Positions 1 through 13,545 of a DNA stretch of 64,000 nt are shown here, piece by piece. Both the position numbers and the translations under genes were made by a program. The stretch is from Psophocarpus tetragonolobus (lineage: Eukaryota > Streptophyta > Magnoliopsida > Fabales > Fabaceae): assembly GCA_037954015.1 (NCBI GenBank), contig CM075688.1, positions 97,292,749-97,356,748 of the forward strand, in the 5' to 3' direction. The notes beneath the pieces were generated by a model. It was given only the letters and a program-made list of their open reading frames with translations, was not told where the DNA came from and searched no databases. The stretch's first letter is position 1. Every line of letters starts with the position of its first letter.

Positions 1-394
1 TCTTTTATGAATAACTGAGTTTTCCCTTAGTTGGGGTTTGGATGTAACTAAACGTGACTCATATGTATTCTCTTATTCAATGTTTTTATTATTTTCTTCT
101 TTATGTGCTTATTTTATTTATTCTTTGTTGTTTTATGATTTGATGTGATTGAAAAATGTATTTAAAGGAAAAATAAGAACACACCATGAGGTTTATTGAC
201 AAGAGCAGGTTAAAATTCATTGGTCATTTTTAACTCATTTCCTTAATGCAAGTGATTTGGTTTAGGTAATCCAAAGTATTAATAATTTAAAATTGAGTTT
301 AGGCACCACTTAAAAGAGATTAGGGTTGATGTGTTTTTATGAGTTGGTTGAAACATGAGTTATAAAACTTAGGTCCGAGTGATTTCTCCATTTA

Positions 395-990
395 TGTTAA
401 AACTCTATTTTGTTCTTAATGTTATCTTTTTATTGTTCTTATCTATGGGCAATTTAAAATTTTATTCCTTTCATTGAACTAGTAAAAATATTGAAATTCT
501 TAATTATCAATCAAGTCTATGTGGATATGACATTTGTACTCATTGAAAATACTACACGATTTTGTATGTTTGTCAATCATATAACACACATTAGAAAAAC
601 ATTTAAAATAAAGCTGTCTACCAAACCAAATTTTTAACTTAGAGTTGATAACATGTAGAAAGGTTGCTAGCACTTTACAATATTTATCCTATGATAAGTA
701 CATTTGTTTTAAAACTCTCTTTTATTTTTAGAGTTTTCTTTTTATTGTTCTTTACAATGGTATTTAAAATTCTATTCATTTCACTGAACAAGTAAAGATA
801 TTGAAATTTCTTATGTATTAGTTAAGTCTTTGTGGATATGGCATTTTCCATAACTAAAATTACTACAGAATTTGGTATGCTTTTCAATTGGGTAACACAC
901 ATTAGAAAAATATTTGAAAAAAAGTTGTTTAGAAAACCAAATTTTGAACTTCAGTTAATAACATTAGGGAAGATGTTGTTGGCCTTTAGA
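395..990. repeat. Tandem duplication, unit about 312 bp
   Basis: Two diverged head-to-tail copies at about 395-685 and 707-990 share many ordered blocks. These include the run ttttattgttctt, a 'tgtggatatg' block, 'aacacacattagaaaaa', and 'accaaattttgaact' against 'accaaatttttaact'. The offset is about 312 bp. Both copies carry many substitutions, so the duplication is old. There is no coding content. Confidence 0.7.
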
Positions 991-1846
991 TAAATAAAAA
1001 ATGAAGAGTAAAAAAAAAAGGAAGAAAGTTCTATTTTTTCTTAGTTATGTTATCATTAAAAATTTGAAGAAGAGTTAGAGAGGTTCACATTGTACCTTGT
1101 GAAAATAAAAGGATTAAATATATGCCAATCTTCTAGTAAATAATTATTGTAGAGAATGTGTATGAGTAAATTTACTTAATTGAATGACAAATTTATAATT
1201 CATAAGGTAGACAAAACCTCTTAATAGGCTTTCTGTGAATGATGCAAATTGGAGACAACTAAAAAGCCCATGAATTCTCTATTTGAATCATATAAATATC
1301 CAGTTTAAATAAAATAGGCACAAGATGCAAATAATAAACAAACACTTACATAACAGGTGCAAACACAATTTATAAGCACTTCAATCATGTAAAATTATAC
1401 TCGATATGAGTATCATAATCCTAAGTACTTTTACAAATGATTAGAAATTAACACAGGTACTATCATCATAAATACTTTTACAACTAAAATTCTAAATGTC
1501 TTGATGTTTTATTATCGGTTGTTAGATCAACCTTGAATTCAAATTCCTTATGCTTTGCTTACTATTACGTTTTTAGTTGGTTACCATTAGCTTTGATTTC
1601 AAATTATTTCATCTTTTGCTAATTTGTTATACATATGTCCATTTGTAAGCCTTCGTAATCAATGAAATATGTTCCTTTGTCGTTTTTCTATTTTTATAAT
1701 ATCTAACATAAAAGTGATGTTTGATTATTTTTATAAGGTTTAATCCATAAATTTCTAGCATTAATTATTTTTATATCTAAATACCCTTAATTAGATTAAG
1801 TGTTATAGCTATAAATAATTAGAAGTATTAAAGACAATAGTAATTT

Positions 1847-1849
<3 letters not shown>

Positions 1850-1875
<26 letters not shown>
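1850..1875. repeat. (TA)n microsatellite
   Basis: An uninterrupted run of alternating T and A, about 26 bases long, in spacer DNA. Confidence 0.9.
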
Positions 1876-1877
<2 letters not shown>

Positions 1878-4655
1878 GTATAATGCAACATTAAAATACT
1901 AGTCCATTTATCATTTAGTTATATGTCCATTCATAATACTTATATATTCTATAATTCGTAAAGATAAAAATCTTCTATTTTCATTTCGTATCTCCTCTTT
2001 TCATGCATTGAGTTACATAAAAGATAAAAAATTTATAAAAGAAAAAAAAATTTATTTTATAACATGACATTTCTTGATAGGTGAGAACATGAACACAAAA
2101 CACATAAAGAATCTTTATCCAACAAGTAGATATAATTGATGAGATAAGAGTTTATTATTCATGTCAAACATTGAGCCTAACTTTTTTTTTCTTATAAGAA
2201 TTAAAGATGATGTTATAGAGTTTATAACAATTCACGTATGAGAGAATAAAAATTTGAAATTTGAAATAATTTATTTTTATTTTACATTTATTTTTCCATC
2301 TACCATCTCTTTAATAGAAAAATGACATATAATTCAAAAATAACTCTCTCCTACTTGTTATTTTTCTTTGTTGAGGATCGATCCTTTTTTTTTTTTTATA
2401 TACAAAGAACAAAATAAAACACACTAAAAGAGATATAAGATTTAGACTAACACAATAGTAGTTGTTATAGTTAAAATCATTTAACATGATCATCTTTCTC
2501 ATTATTTAAAAAATTAAGTTTTCGATGAAAGTATAAAAATTATATATAAAACTAAATTAAAACTCGTAAAAATCTTATAATTAATTTGAAACCGCGTGAG
2601 AGTATGCTAGAGTATTATTTCATATTTCATTGTAATTTAAAGTAACAAAATTTTTATTAAATATTAACAAGAAGAACTTTGAAAAAAAAAATGTAGCTCT
2701 CTAAGTAGCAGATTATTTGAAATTTACTTTCACGAAATTATTTTTAGTTAAAAAATTACTTTTAAGTTAAACTAAGGAACTAAAATTAAAAACAAATATA
2801 AATTATCTGTAAAATTTTATTTTTTTAATTTAAAATTTATTTTCAATTAAAAATTATTAATTATAATTCTTTGTTATTTTCTAATAAAAATATATTTATA
2901 AAATAAAAATTTATATTATAAAATATTCTTTTTAAAATTTTAGTATAAATATTATTTAAATTAATTTATTTTTAAAATTAACTTTTAAATTAAAAATAAA
3001 TTAGTTCAAACGGTACCCTATATTATGTAATATGTGTGCGTTAAGAAGTAAGCATGTCAAAATTAACTTCATGCTTAATTTCTTAACAAAATAATTATTT
3101 CCAAAAGGTATTAAATAGGTTTTTATATTAATATAAAAAATATTTTTATTATAAATATTTGAGTAACATATATTTTTGGTTCTTTATATTTTTTATCATA
3201 TTGGGTTAAATCATTTATCTTTTAAAAAGCTTACTTTAGTCTTTAATATTATTAAAGTGATGAGTCAAAATGTTTCTTATAAAATAATGATTATTTTTTA
3301 TTTGAAAACATAACCTTTCATTTTTTATTTATTCACGGTTTGAAACATTTTCTATTAAATTCACTTAATGAAAAATTATAGAATCTAAGTGATGCTTAAA
3401 AAATCATAAATATGGTGAAAATTGTATGAAAAGTAAATTTAACAAACAAAATCGTTAAAAATTTTAATATAAGATTTTTTTGCCGACAAGACTACCTTTT
3501 ATGTGTTTTTTATTTATTTATAATTATTTTTAGTAGATTTAAACCTCTAATTTTTTTAATATGTAATTTTTCATTAAGTCAATCTTACATTCTTTTTATT
3601 AATTAACACATACTAATCTATTATAATAAATTTCACATATTGAATTAATAAAAAAAAGGTTCAAATTTGTATTTCAAAATCGGACAACAATCATGATTTT
3701 GGAAGAATATTTTTATTCATTTTAAATATAAAAATAGTTTTTTTAAAAGATAAGGTATTAAAGTGAATATAGTCAAAATTATAAAAGACTAAAGAGTATT
3801 TTAGTGATAATATTTTTTCTTTTCATATTGCTTAAAGATGTGAGTTTTGATTGAACCCTGTCAGTTTTGATTGGTCGACACAATAAAGATACGACACATG
3901 TATATTTAATTTTCCCACTTGCTCGCTAAGGTCTTAGCAATGTTTATTTTTCTCTGCCGACTTGTTTTTTAAGGATGAAATGCATTTTTTTCGTGCAAAA
4001 CGTGACTTCTATATGTATTGAATAAGATAAATTCTATACTCCGAAATGAGAGGTCAAATATAATCTCAACACGTATCAATAGATTTTGTAGTCCAATTTT
4101 GATCTATTTTCACACTTTGAAATTTAATGCTTTTTTGTTTTCAAATTTGCTCCGTTATTTATTGGTAGTGCTCGACGACGATGCGATAAGGCCAGAGAAA
4201 AAATGTGAGGTGAGTAACGGGTTGACAGTGCGGTTGTAAGGGATCTTAAGTTTAAAATTACTTCGAATTAAATTAAAAAAAAATTGTGGTACAGTTTAGT
4301 TTTATTTAAATTAATTATAAAATCTTAATTAAATTAAATAAATATTTTATAGTTTGATTTGATTTTATGGTTTAAAATTTCTATTATCAAGTATTAGAAA
4401 ATATATTGAAAAATTTATTTTTAAAATTATATAAAATTTTATTCTCTCAAAAAAATTATATAAAAATAGTAGCTATTAAAGTCAAATATAAACAATCAAT
4501 TCATTTAAGATCTTATATTTTAGTGATTTTTGTCAATTTGTATGAAATTAAATAAAATAGTTTTGTTAAAATATTTTTTCATAAACTAATACATATTAAT
4601 TAAAATTATTAATTAAAGATTAAGTCAAAATCTTATAAACTTATAAAATAACGAG

Positions 4656-5170
4656 TAATTATATTTGTCTTCTAAGAAAATTTGCTAAAATAACTAAGAT
4701 AAGTGGTTCGATTTAGTTAGGGCGATTTCAACATCTCAAACTGTAAATCGAATTGAACTATACAGTTTGAAAATTACAAAAATTAAACCACCTAAACTAA
4801 AACGGTTTTTTGCAAATTTCAATTTTTGCTGTTCGATCTTTGCTTATTAAACACTCATAAACTGCAAGTGTGTCACATGGGAACGGGAAGTGAGAATCGA
4901 GAAAGCTTAAGTTAGGAATTATATATGCTTTCATGGAAATTTGTTAAAATAATTAAGATAAGCAGTTTGGTTTTGTTTAGTGCGGTTTAAACATTTCAAA
5001 TCACAAATGTGAACTATGCCATTTGAAAATTACAAAAACCAAACTACTCAAATTAAAGTAATTTTTTATTTTTACAATTTGATTTTTGATTTTTAATTCG
5101 GTTTGATTTTTTAAACTGTATATGTATCATGTGCTATGTGAGAACTGAGAAAGCTTAAATTAGGAATTAA
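4656..5170. repeat. Tandem duplication, unit about 260 bp
   Basis: Two head-to-tail copies (about 4656-4916 and 4917-5170) share the same order of blocks: 'aattatat..tgtt/gctttc', 'ttgctaaaataactaagata' against 'ttgttaaaataattaagata', 'tttgaaaattacaaaaa', and 'gagaaagcttaa(g/a)ttaggaatta'. The copies are diverged. The internal motifs (cagtttgg, aaccaaac) resemble ends of plant MITE-like dispersed repeats. No coding capacity is seen. Confidence 0.7.
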
Positions 5171-5704
5171 GATAAGTTTTTATATTTTTAATTTGAATAA
5201 ATATTTGTTGTTAAATCACTTATAATTGACACTGTCAAGTTTTTATAGTACTTTCCGCTAATATTTTTCAAAAGCCTTAGCACTTCTCACCAAATATTAA
5301 TGGCTAATGAGTATTGTTGCCTTGACCAACAAAAAGTCTTAGCACCTTGGTATTGTGAGACGGAGAGGTGGAAAGTGATGCTGAACACTCAAGCATCGCT
5401 ATGACAAACTTAGATACATTTCATTAGCGATCTTTTTGAAAAATTAGTTAAAAGTGAAAAAATTAGTTGAAAAGTTAAAAATTAATTATAAATATTTGAT
5501 AAAATTAATTGAAAGTTATAAAATGACAAATAGTATAATTAATCATTATATTAACAATGAAGTATTTAAAATAATTGTAACATATTTTAATAATATAAAT
5601 TACTATAAATTATAATTAATATTTAAATTATAATTTTTATAATTAAATATATAAATTTTAAATTACATATTTAAATTATAATTTTTTATAATTATATATT
5701 TATA

Positions 5705-5813
5705 GAGTTTAATTGATATACCCTTTCAGTATAAAAAACTTTCACACTAACGTTCAATCATACCATGAATGCAGGATTGTGATGGAATGTGTCAGTATAT
5801 ACCAATTAAACTC
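5705..5813. mobile_element. 109-bp MITE with 9-bp target-site duplication
   Basis: The element starts GAGTTTAATTGATATAC and ends with the inverted form (GTATATACCAATTAAACTC on +). The outer 11 bases of the two ends match perfectly. It is flanked on both sides by the identical 9-mer ATATTTATA (5696-5704 and 5814-5822). Terminal inverted repeats plus a 9-bp duplication are typical of non-autonomous Mutator-like (MULE) elements. There is no coding capacity, so it would need a transposase in trans. The flanks are AT-rich, so part of the 9-bp match could be chance. Confidence 0.65.
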
Positions 5814-5822
5814 ATATTTATA

Positions 5823-8750
5823 TTATATATTACTATAATTTTATAATTACATTAATAAAAGAAAAAAAAAAGAAATATTACCTGATATGATGAGAAAAAA
5901 TTAGTGGGAGATAAACATTAATTAATTAAGGCTTTTACTCCTTATTCTTTAAAAATCTACGTGTTGAAAACGTAACCCAATATGCAAAATTGATTTGGAG
6001 GTTTGATACCCATTTTTTGTCTCATTTTAAATATTAATTATTTAATATTTTTGAGCATTTTGATAATTTTTTCTATAATTTTATGGCACCAAAATATATT
6101 TATTACAATTATTATAATTAATTCGAGATGTAATTTGAGATGTTTTGAATTGTACTTTTCAATTTTGGACAAAACTTTTTTTAATGATTCTTCACAGTAT
6201 TTGTTTTTTAATTATATTATACGCTCTTTGATGATGTGTTATAAAAAAGGATTTTTTTTTTTAATTATATTATGCATAATTATCTTTTTTATGATTTGTG
6301 TTATTATAACTTATCTATTGTGTGTATAGTATTTGAATCTTGCATGCTGGTTTAAGGCAATAAATATGATTTCTTTTTTAATTTACACATAGTTATGATT
6401 TCATCTACCTTTTTATATATATATATACACGTTATCTCAATTTTGTGCTATAATTGTTCATTTAATTACATTCATAATAATTGCATTGTAAGGATTATAT
6501 TTTAATTGAACTTTTATTACATAACATTTCTTCATTGTGATTTAGTTTCTCTCCCTAATTTTGTAATGTTGTGATTATATTTATATAAAATTATTTAACT
6601 CACCAAGTATGTGATTAATTACACTCATCTTTTCTTGATGTTCTTAATAACCTATTTCTATAACCTTTTATTAATTAAGCATTTTCTCTTTTAAGCAATT
6701 CAATATTTTTTTTTGTTTGAATTGATTGCATTTGATGTACTACTTCTAATTAATTAGTCAATAAAATTAGAGAATCATTTTTTGTTAGAAGGAGTTCAAG
6801 TTTTTTATTTGTACATATGAATATTAATTGTTAATTATTAATTAGTGTGTTAGTTTGTAAGTGAAAATATTCAAATTGATGGTCTTTCCTTCCCCATTCT
6901 GCTCATATGTGAATTGTAAACTTTGCTACAATAAACTAATTTTATAACCCTCATAGAAGTTTTTGATACCAAAAGTATTTTAATTTACATTTAAAATTAA
7001 TTACATATATGACTATCATTATTTTGACATGTAAAAAATTCAAATGATCTATCTACAAGTACAAATAAAGAAAATAATTTGTACTGAAGTCGGCAAAATA
7101 TTTTATACTATCCTAAAAATAAAAATATTAATTGTACATTTTTTTATTTATCAAAAGTACATTTTACCCTATAAAATATTGTATCTACATTTATTAGTAT
7201 AGTATAGCTGCACAATTGTGTAATTCATGATTTTGAATACTGTTTAATTTGCTACTTAGGTTTTCTCCAAACATGGAACCACAAGGTGCATGTGGTATAA
7301 CTAGTATCGACTACCACCAAAGTCACAAAAAATATAAACCACAAAAGCAAGCAACCCTAGATATTATGGTTACGTATACATGTACTCTTTCTCTGTTGAG
7401 ATATTATTAAAATAAAAAATGTGTTGATCATTTGTCTCCTCAGTCCTCACAATTTATTTCGAAAAAAAAAGGATTTGTGACGTGTCAAACATTTAATGTC
7501 TACAAAGCAGACCAAAATGTCAAACTTTGAGTTGCTGGACCAGTGACTATTTATGAGTTCGGCCAACTAGCGTTGAATATAAACTTGGAGTTTCTTCAAA
7601 GCCTAATTATAATGGATGGACCATGAAAGGTAAAAAATGTACCGTACTTCATTTTGAAACATTTTTTTTCTCTCTCTCTCCGATATATTTTCTTGTATAG
7701 AAAAAAAGTAAGACGTTTATTCATTATTACAACTATATATAACTCAACCCGTGTAAGTGTATATATAATAAAAAAGGGGTGTAATTGTATAAAACTATAA
7801 GTGAAAAATATTATATTTGAACAGAGAAAAAATGCAATCGGATGGGAAGTAAAGTACCACATATATTAAACCCTGAAAAAAAAAACCTTGGTTTCCCACA
7901 TTTATACTCATTTTAATATAAATGTAAGCTAACTAGGAAACAACCGATCCAAATAAATAGATACAAACCCATCTTACATGTGATTAGCTTCCTAAAGTAT
8001 CGTTTGGTCTAAGTATTGAGTCCCTCAAGGCTCAAAAAACAAGCAAAGGAACCAAAGTAAGACCCATACAACACTGAAATTTCCTAAATACATTTGTGAT
8101 TAGTGCGCAGAAGAAACTCATTTCTAGTGCTTCTCACATGCATCTAATTATCGTGCAAAGAACAAAGCTCTCCCATCACTTTTTTTTAGGCAAGCCTTCA
8201 CTATCCCCACAATTGTGTGTTACTTCTCACATATCTGTCGTTAACTCGCAAATAATATGTTAAAATTTGATAAAAAAAAACTCATCAAGACAATTCATAA
8301 AGGTTATGCAAGGCACACCACAAGAACAAATGAGAAAAATAAGAGTGAAAATGAGAGAGAAAAGACGTATTGATTACTAGAAAAATGTGCTTATATATCA
8401 TTATCGCTACAACCGTTTCACAAAGGTATATATAAACTACAAACAACTCTCGTGGCATAACTAAGACATGTGGCTTATACATGAGACGTATACTTACAAC
8501 AATTGGTAGAATACTCACTGTCTGAATGTGTCTTTCGTTGGCCTTCACTCTTAGCAAAAGTCCAACTTGACATGTCTGGTGGGCATAGGTGAGTACCTAC
8601 AATGACACTCCAACGTTGAAGTTAGTGCGAACTCAACCTTAGGGCAGGTCAAAGATGTTGTCAAGTGTCAATCATAGTAGTAATATATTAGTGAGTTTTT
8701 AAACCTGTACCTGTTACCTTTATAGTGTTTACCTTTTTGGGCTTGAGACT
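5823..8750. other. AT-rich intergenic spacer
   Basis: Nothing here can be assigned to a gene. The open frames at 6003-6329, 7596-7862 and 8285-8557 are rich in Ile/Phe/Tyr codons from AT-rich DNA and show no family motif. A short (TA)n tract lies near 6414-6428 and a (TC)n tract near 7667-7680. Confidence 0.55.
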
Positions 8751-8756
8751 ACATAA

Positions 8757-9055
8757 TTAGAGGTTTATCTTTTACTTGTAAAGGATGACTTGAATTTATC
8801 TTTATTATTAAAAGATAATTAGGGTTTATATATCTTTTACTTACAAAGGATTGATTTGAATTTATCTTTATTTGTAAAAGATAATTATAGTTTATCTTTT
8901 ACCTGTAAAGGATGACTTGGATTTATCTTTATTTGTAAAGGATAATTAGGGTTTATCTTTTACTATGAATGATGATTTGGATTTATCTTTATTGGTAAAA
9001 GATAATTAGGGTTTTCCTTTTACCCGTAAATGATGATTTGGATTTATCTTTATTG
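8757..9055. repeat. Tandem array of about 60-bp units (about 5 copies)
   Basis: Five imperfect units each contain, in order, 'attaGggtttatcttttac', 'tgtaaaggatgacttg' and 'aatttatctttatt(g)gtaaaagata'. Unit length varies from about 58 to 66 bp because of small indels. The array sits next to the Ty1/copia relic on the minus strand and could be its LTR or an untranslated repeat, but I cannot show that. Confidence 0.8.
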
Positions 9056-9479
9056 AGCCATGTTGAGGGTAGACCTAACCTTGAATGGAGATTTGACTCA
9101 GGATGGGGGATTCCTCCGATAGGATGAGGAATTCCTTCTAGTACAAGACACATGATATATTTAGAAGCAACTAGAGAAAGATACTTTAGTCTAGCCTCAA
9201 TAAACGTAGACACAAACCTCACTAGACGCAGATGCAGACGCTCTACAAACATAAACACTTATGCTCTGCATAAATGCATACACATAAACTACATGCAATA
9301 ACTAGATGTTATTCTCCAAACGTAACTATGCGATGCTCCTATCAGACGTTATCAACAACAACTTCTAACAAACTCGCTCACAACCATTAGATGATCCACT
9401 CTTCTATTTGAGGATTTCGTGTCAATACCAACAATCTTCACCTTCACTTTGAATTAAAAACTTTATACCTCCTAGGTCC

Positions 9480-11275
9480 TCCAACAAATCTTTCCCATGA
9501 TTGACCTCTAGTAGCCCCTTATATGAACTCTACCTTCATCTTGAGTTTATCAATTACCTATTTTCCTTTCTCTACAAGCTCAACTTTGAATCTTGCCACC
9601 ACCCTAGAAATTTCGTCTTTCTTCTTAAAGACCCACTTTCCTTCTACCACCATTTTACTTTTTGGAATGCCTACAAACTTTAGTGTGTAGTTCTTCTTCA
9701 CAGATTCCTTTCCATTGCACATTGTCATTGATGACTCTCCTTACTTTCTTATGCATCTATAAAGTTTTTGGTCCCTCCTCTGAACCATCTATATCTTTAG
9801 TTGCACTAAGACACAACAAATGAGATTAGTGTGACCAAACCTTTGAGTAGGTTTCACAATCCTTCTTTCCCTATCACGCATCAAACGATAGTAAAAAACA
9901 ACAAGTTTAGTCTCCTTGGAGTCATAGCATCTTTTGCTTCCACTATACGTTGTTGTTTAAAGTTGCTAGTAGGAAACTCCACTTTAATGTGAATATTCTC
10001 TCTATCTTCTTTAGACCTCCCACTTAGCATACCCATCTTGTCTCATCAAAAGTGACATCTTTGTAGATGATACACTTTTGACATCTTTGTCCAAAGAAGA
10101 TACACTTTTGAGCTCGTGTTCCCAACTTGTCTTACTTGACATTCACATATGCCTAAGGCTGCAAACAACCTCATATTGGAATAGTATGATGGCTTCTCAC
10201 TCTAAACTTCTATCAACATCTTATACTACAGAGTAGACTAAGGAAATTTTTCAATCATATACACTACAATACTCATAACTTTTTCCTAGAAGGTCTTATG
10301 TAAATGCCCCCCAAAAGCATGTATTTGACTCTCTCTAAAATTGCCATGTTCATCCTCTCAGTAAGTCTATTTTGTTGAGGAGTTCTTGTAATTGTAAGTC
10401 TTATGCCTTTTTACCCCTTTGTTCTTGTAAAACTGGTTGAACTTATCTGAAACAAATTTCAAACTGTTGTTTGTTCTGAGTACCTTTAGCTTGGTCCCCT
10501 GCTACTTCTACGTCTAGGTATACCATTCTTTGAACCTCTGAAACGTCTCTACTTTGTTCCTCAAAATGTAGATCCAAACTCTTCATCAATAATGCTAAAA
10601 AAATAAGACCCTTCACCATGAGTTTATGTCATGAAGGGACCCCATAGGTCACATAAATATACTCAAACAGTTTGTTGAACTTGTGTCCTCTAGTCCTAAA
10701 TTTCACTTTGTGAGATTTCCCCAAAACACACTCATCACAAAAATACAACTTCTGTAACTTGCCATCCATCAGAAACTTCTACTTCTCAAGCTCAACTAAG
10801 CCTTTCTCACTAATGTAGCCCAACCTCAGATGTCATAGTTTAGCCTTATCTTGTAGCATCTAACTGGTAATAGAGGCATGCCCAATGGTGGTAAAACCAT
10901 CTAGAATGTACAACCTATTCACCTCTTAAACTTTAGTAACTACAAACGCTCCTCTAGACACCTTAATCATCCTACCCTCAACCTTGGTAGAATAGCCTAA
11001 AGAATTAAACATGCTTATTGACAATAGTTCAATTTAAGCGCTAGAATAAACTTCCCTCCCCCTACAACAACATCTAATGGTTTTCAAACATGCTAAATCT
11101 GATAGTCTTCGTGCCTTGATTTCTACAGGCCTTGTTGTTCCCAAGGAGGACCATCTTACCCTCTTCAATTCTAATGTCTTAAAGAAGTTCCTCACTAGAT
11201 ACATATGGTATGTACACCTTGAATACATGACCCAAATCTTCTATAAGGTGATGGAGAGGAGAGATAGGGCGACAA
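9480..11275 (-). mobile_element. Decayed Ty1/copia retrotransposon (GAG-pre-integrase, integrase, start of RT)
   Basis: Reading the minus strand from 11275 down gives broken but ordered copia-type polyprotein. At about 11230-11040 there is a segment like the region following the copia protease. A GAG-pre-integrase stretch with a 'GKSHKVKF'-like motif follows near 10690. An integrase segment near 10390-10350 reads TPQQN-L-ERMN. 'VTFDE-MGMLSGRSKED' near 10050-9990 marks the integrase-RT junction. Stops and frameshifts occur every few tens of codons, so no protein is possible. Neither LTR is identified. The plus-strand frames here are shadows. Confidence 0.75.
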
Positions 11276-11279
11276 AGGT

Positions 11280-13545
11280 AGTTGGGTCAAATGTTGGGAA
11301 TTTCATGTGACAACTACGTAAGCATTATTAGTAGATTGGAGGACATGGAAAGGAGAGATAGGGTAGAAAAGGTGATTATGGTTTTAGCATGAAAGTTATA
11401 TCGATGAACATTAGGGGGGTTAGGGAGAAGGATCAAGAAGTGGGAAGTCAAGAGATTAATTAATTATCAATAACTGAGGATGTTTTGTTTACAGGAAACA
11501 AAGATGGAATGGCTAGAGAAGGTGTTCTATGAATTATTATGGGGGAATGTTGAGGTAAGGTGGTGTTATAAATTATCTAATGGTAGCTTAGGCGGTTTAT
11601 TAGTTGTAGGATCAATCAAAGTTCTCGAAAGTAAAATGTTTGGAGGGAGCTCATTTTTGTTGGGGTGGTAGGGACATGGCATTGTCAAATTTGGATAACA
11701 TGTATGATAAATGTGTATTCTCCATGTGACATGTGAACAGGCTGGAAAAGAGTTGGTGTGTTATGGGTGATTTCAACTACATCAGATGTGAGGAGGAGAG
11801 AAAATGAAGGTGTTGGAATAGTAAGGTGGAGGAGATGCAATTTTTTAATGAATTTATTGAAGGGGTGTGGTTGGTTGATCTTCGGTTGTTAGGGAGGAAG
11901 TTCACATGGGGTAAAATGATGGTAGGACCATGAGCAGACTCAATAGGTTCCTGGTGATGGAGGAATTCTTGCAAAGCTGGGAAAAGGTGGAGCAATGGGG
12001 ATTACCAAAGTTTGTGTTGGATTATTGTTTGATTATGTTAAAATAGGGGGAACAAATTAGGAGTCAAAATCTTTTTGAGTTTTCAATTATTGTTTGATGA
12101 TATCAATTTTAGAGTATTTGTGGAAACATAATGGAAGCAATTAAAATTACAGAGGTGGAAAATGTTTGCATTAAAAGAAAAATTTAAATTGTTAAAAGGT
12201 AAGCTGGAAGTTTGGAATAAAGAGATTTGTGTAGACATTGATAAGCAGATTTCAGAGGCAAAGGCAAAACTTCATAAGTTAGATCTGAAGGAAGAAGAGG
12301 ACGGGTTGGGAGTGGAGGATTTAGAAATTTGTAAGCAAAAGTTGGGTGATTTAAAGGTCTGTAGAAAGGAAGTATTCTCTAATGCGTCAAAAGTCCAGAG
12401 TTCACTGGCTAAGAGAAGGCGATGTCATACTAAATTTTTTCATAGGTTCATTTTGAAAAGGAGTCGAGGAAATGCTATTCTGAGTCTAGACTTTGAGGGT
12501 GAGAATGTACCAGAGGTGGCAAAGTTAAAAGAGAAGGTGAAGGCGCATTTTGGAAATAAGTTTCAAGAGAATGTACAGTGTAGACCGAAGTTGGGCACAT
12601 TATAGTTCAAATCGTTGAGTAGAAGGGCACAAATAGACATTGAAAGGCCTTTTTCGGAGGATGAAATAAGATATGCAGAGTGAGGATGTGATAGTAATAA
12701 AATCCCAGAGTTGACAGGTTTAATTTCAAATATTTAAAGGAATTCTAAAATGTGTTGAAAAAGGATTTTCTAGTTATGTTTGACGAATTCTACTCAAATA
12801 GAAAAATAGTGAAAAGGGCTAATAGGTTGTTTATTGCTTTAATACCAAACAAACCGAACCCCAAAAAATTAGGGGATTACTGACCTATATCTCTTGTGGG
12901 TGTTTGTACAAGGTGATTGCTAAGGTGCTGACTATTAGGATAAGAAGCATAATGCCTTTGATTGTTTCTAAGATGCAAAATGCTTTTGTGGGAATGTGAC
13001 AAATTTTGAATGAAATCTTAGTTATTAATGAGGTGGTGGAGGATGCAAAAAGACATAAGAAGGGTTTGATAGGATTGAAGGTTGACTTTGAAAAGACATA
13101 TGATTCAGTATACTGGCAGTATCTTTGGGATGTAATGGAAAAAAGTAGTTTGGATCATGATGGATAAGTTGGATCAAGGAAATGTGTGGGTTTTCCAAGA
13201 ATTTCTATGTTGTTGAATGGTAGCTCGATAGAGAAATTTGGCATTGGGAGAGGTTTAAGGCAAGGCTATCCTTTATCTTCATTTCTCTTATCGCAATAGA
13301 TCGAGTCAATTGATTCAATCTGCAATTCTTAAAAATCTATGGAAAGGGCATGAGATTGGAAAAGACAACTTATGCATATCTCACATTTAGTTTGCAAATG
13401 ATACTATTTTGTTTGTAAAAAAAGATTGTGATTAATTGGTAGTGATGAAATGTGAATTTTTATAAGAGTCAATGTTTTGGAGCTAATGTGGTAGAACAAT
13501 AGGTGGCAAAACATCAAATTTGTTGAATTGTCAAAGGGGATAGTG
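11280..13545 (+). mobile_element. LINE (L1-type) fragment, copy 1: endonuclease and reverse transcriptase
   Basis: This is a non-LTR retrotransposon remnant truncated at both ends. Near 11480 the frame contains 'CLQETK', the start of an AP-type endonuclease. Near 11760 'MGDFNYIR' is an endonuclease motif. A 147-codon frame at 12162-12605 covers the linker before RT. From about 12760 there are RT blocks: 'ALIPK', then 'GCLYKVIAKVL', and 'FANDTILF' near 13395, where the usual active site is FADD. Stops break it throughout. It is roughly 90% identical by eye to the minus-strand copy at 19050-21340. Homology starts near 11280, next to the copia relic, and stops abruptly near 13545. Confidence 0.85.

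Larger units (their letters stand above)
1..5695. other. AT-rich intergenic spacer
   Basis: I see no credible gene here. The short open frames (for example at 2311-2502 and 4018-4239) are low-complexity and match no family I know. The stretch is very AT-rich, with homopolymer runs and a (TA)n tract near 1850-1875. It contains two tandem duplications listed separately (about 395-990 and 4656-5170). It looks like old decayed transposon and spacer sequence. Confidence 0.6.

Noticed and set aside
6003..6329. 108-codon frame with many hydrophobic residues, like a membrane protein
   Set aside because: The Ile/Phe/Leu content follows from AT-rich DNA. There is no promoter, no conserved motif and no splice partner.
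11077..11310. Plus-strand 77-codon frame across the copia/LINE boundary
   Set aside because: It is the complement of the copia relic, whose minus strand carries recognisable protein. Its second half falls next to the LINE fragment start.
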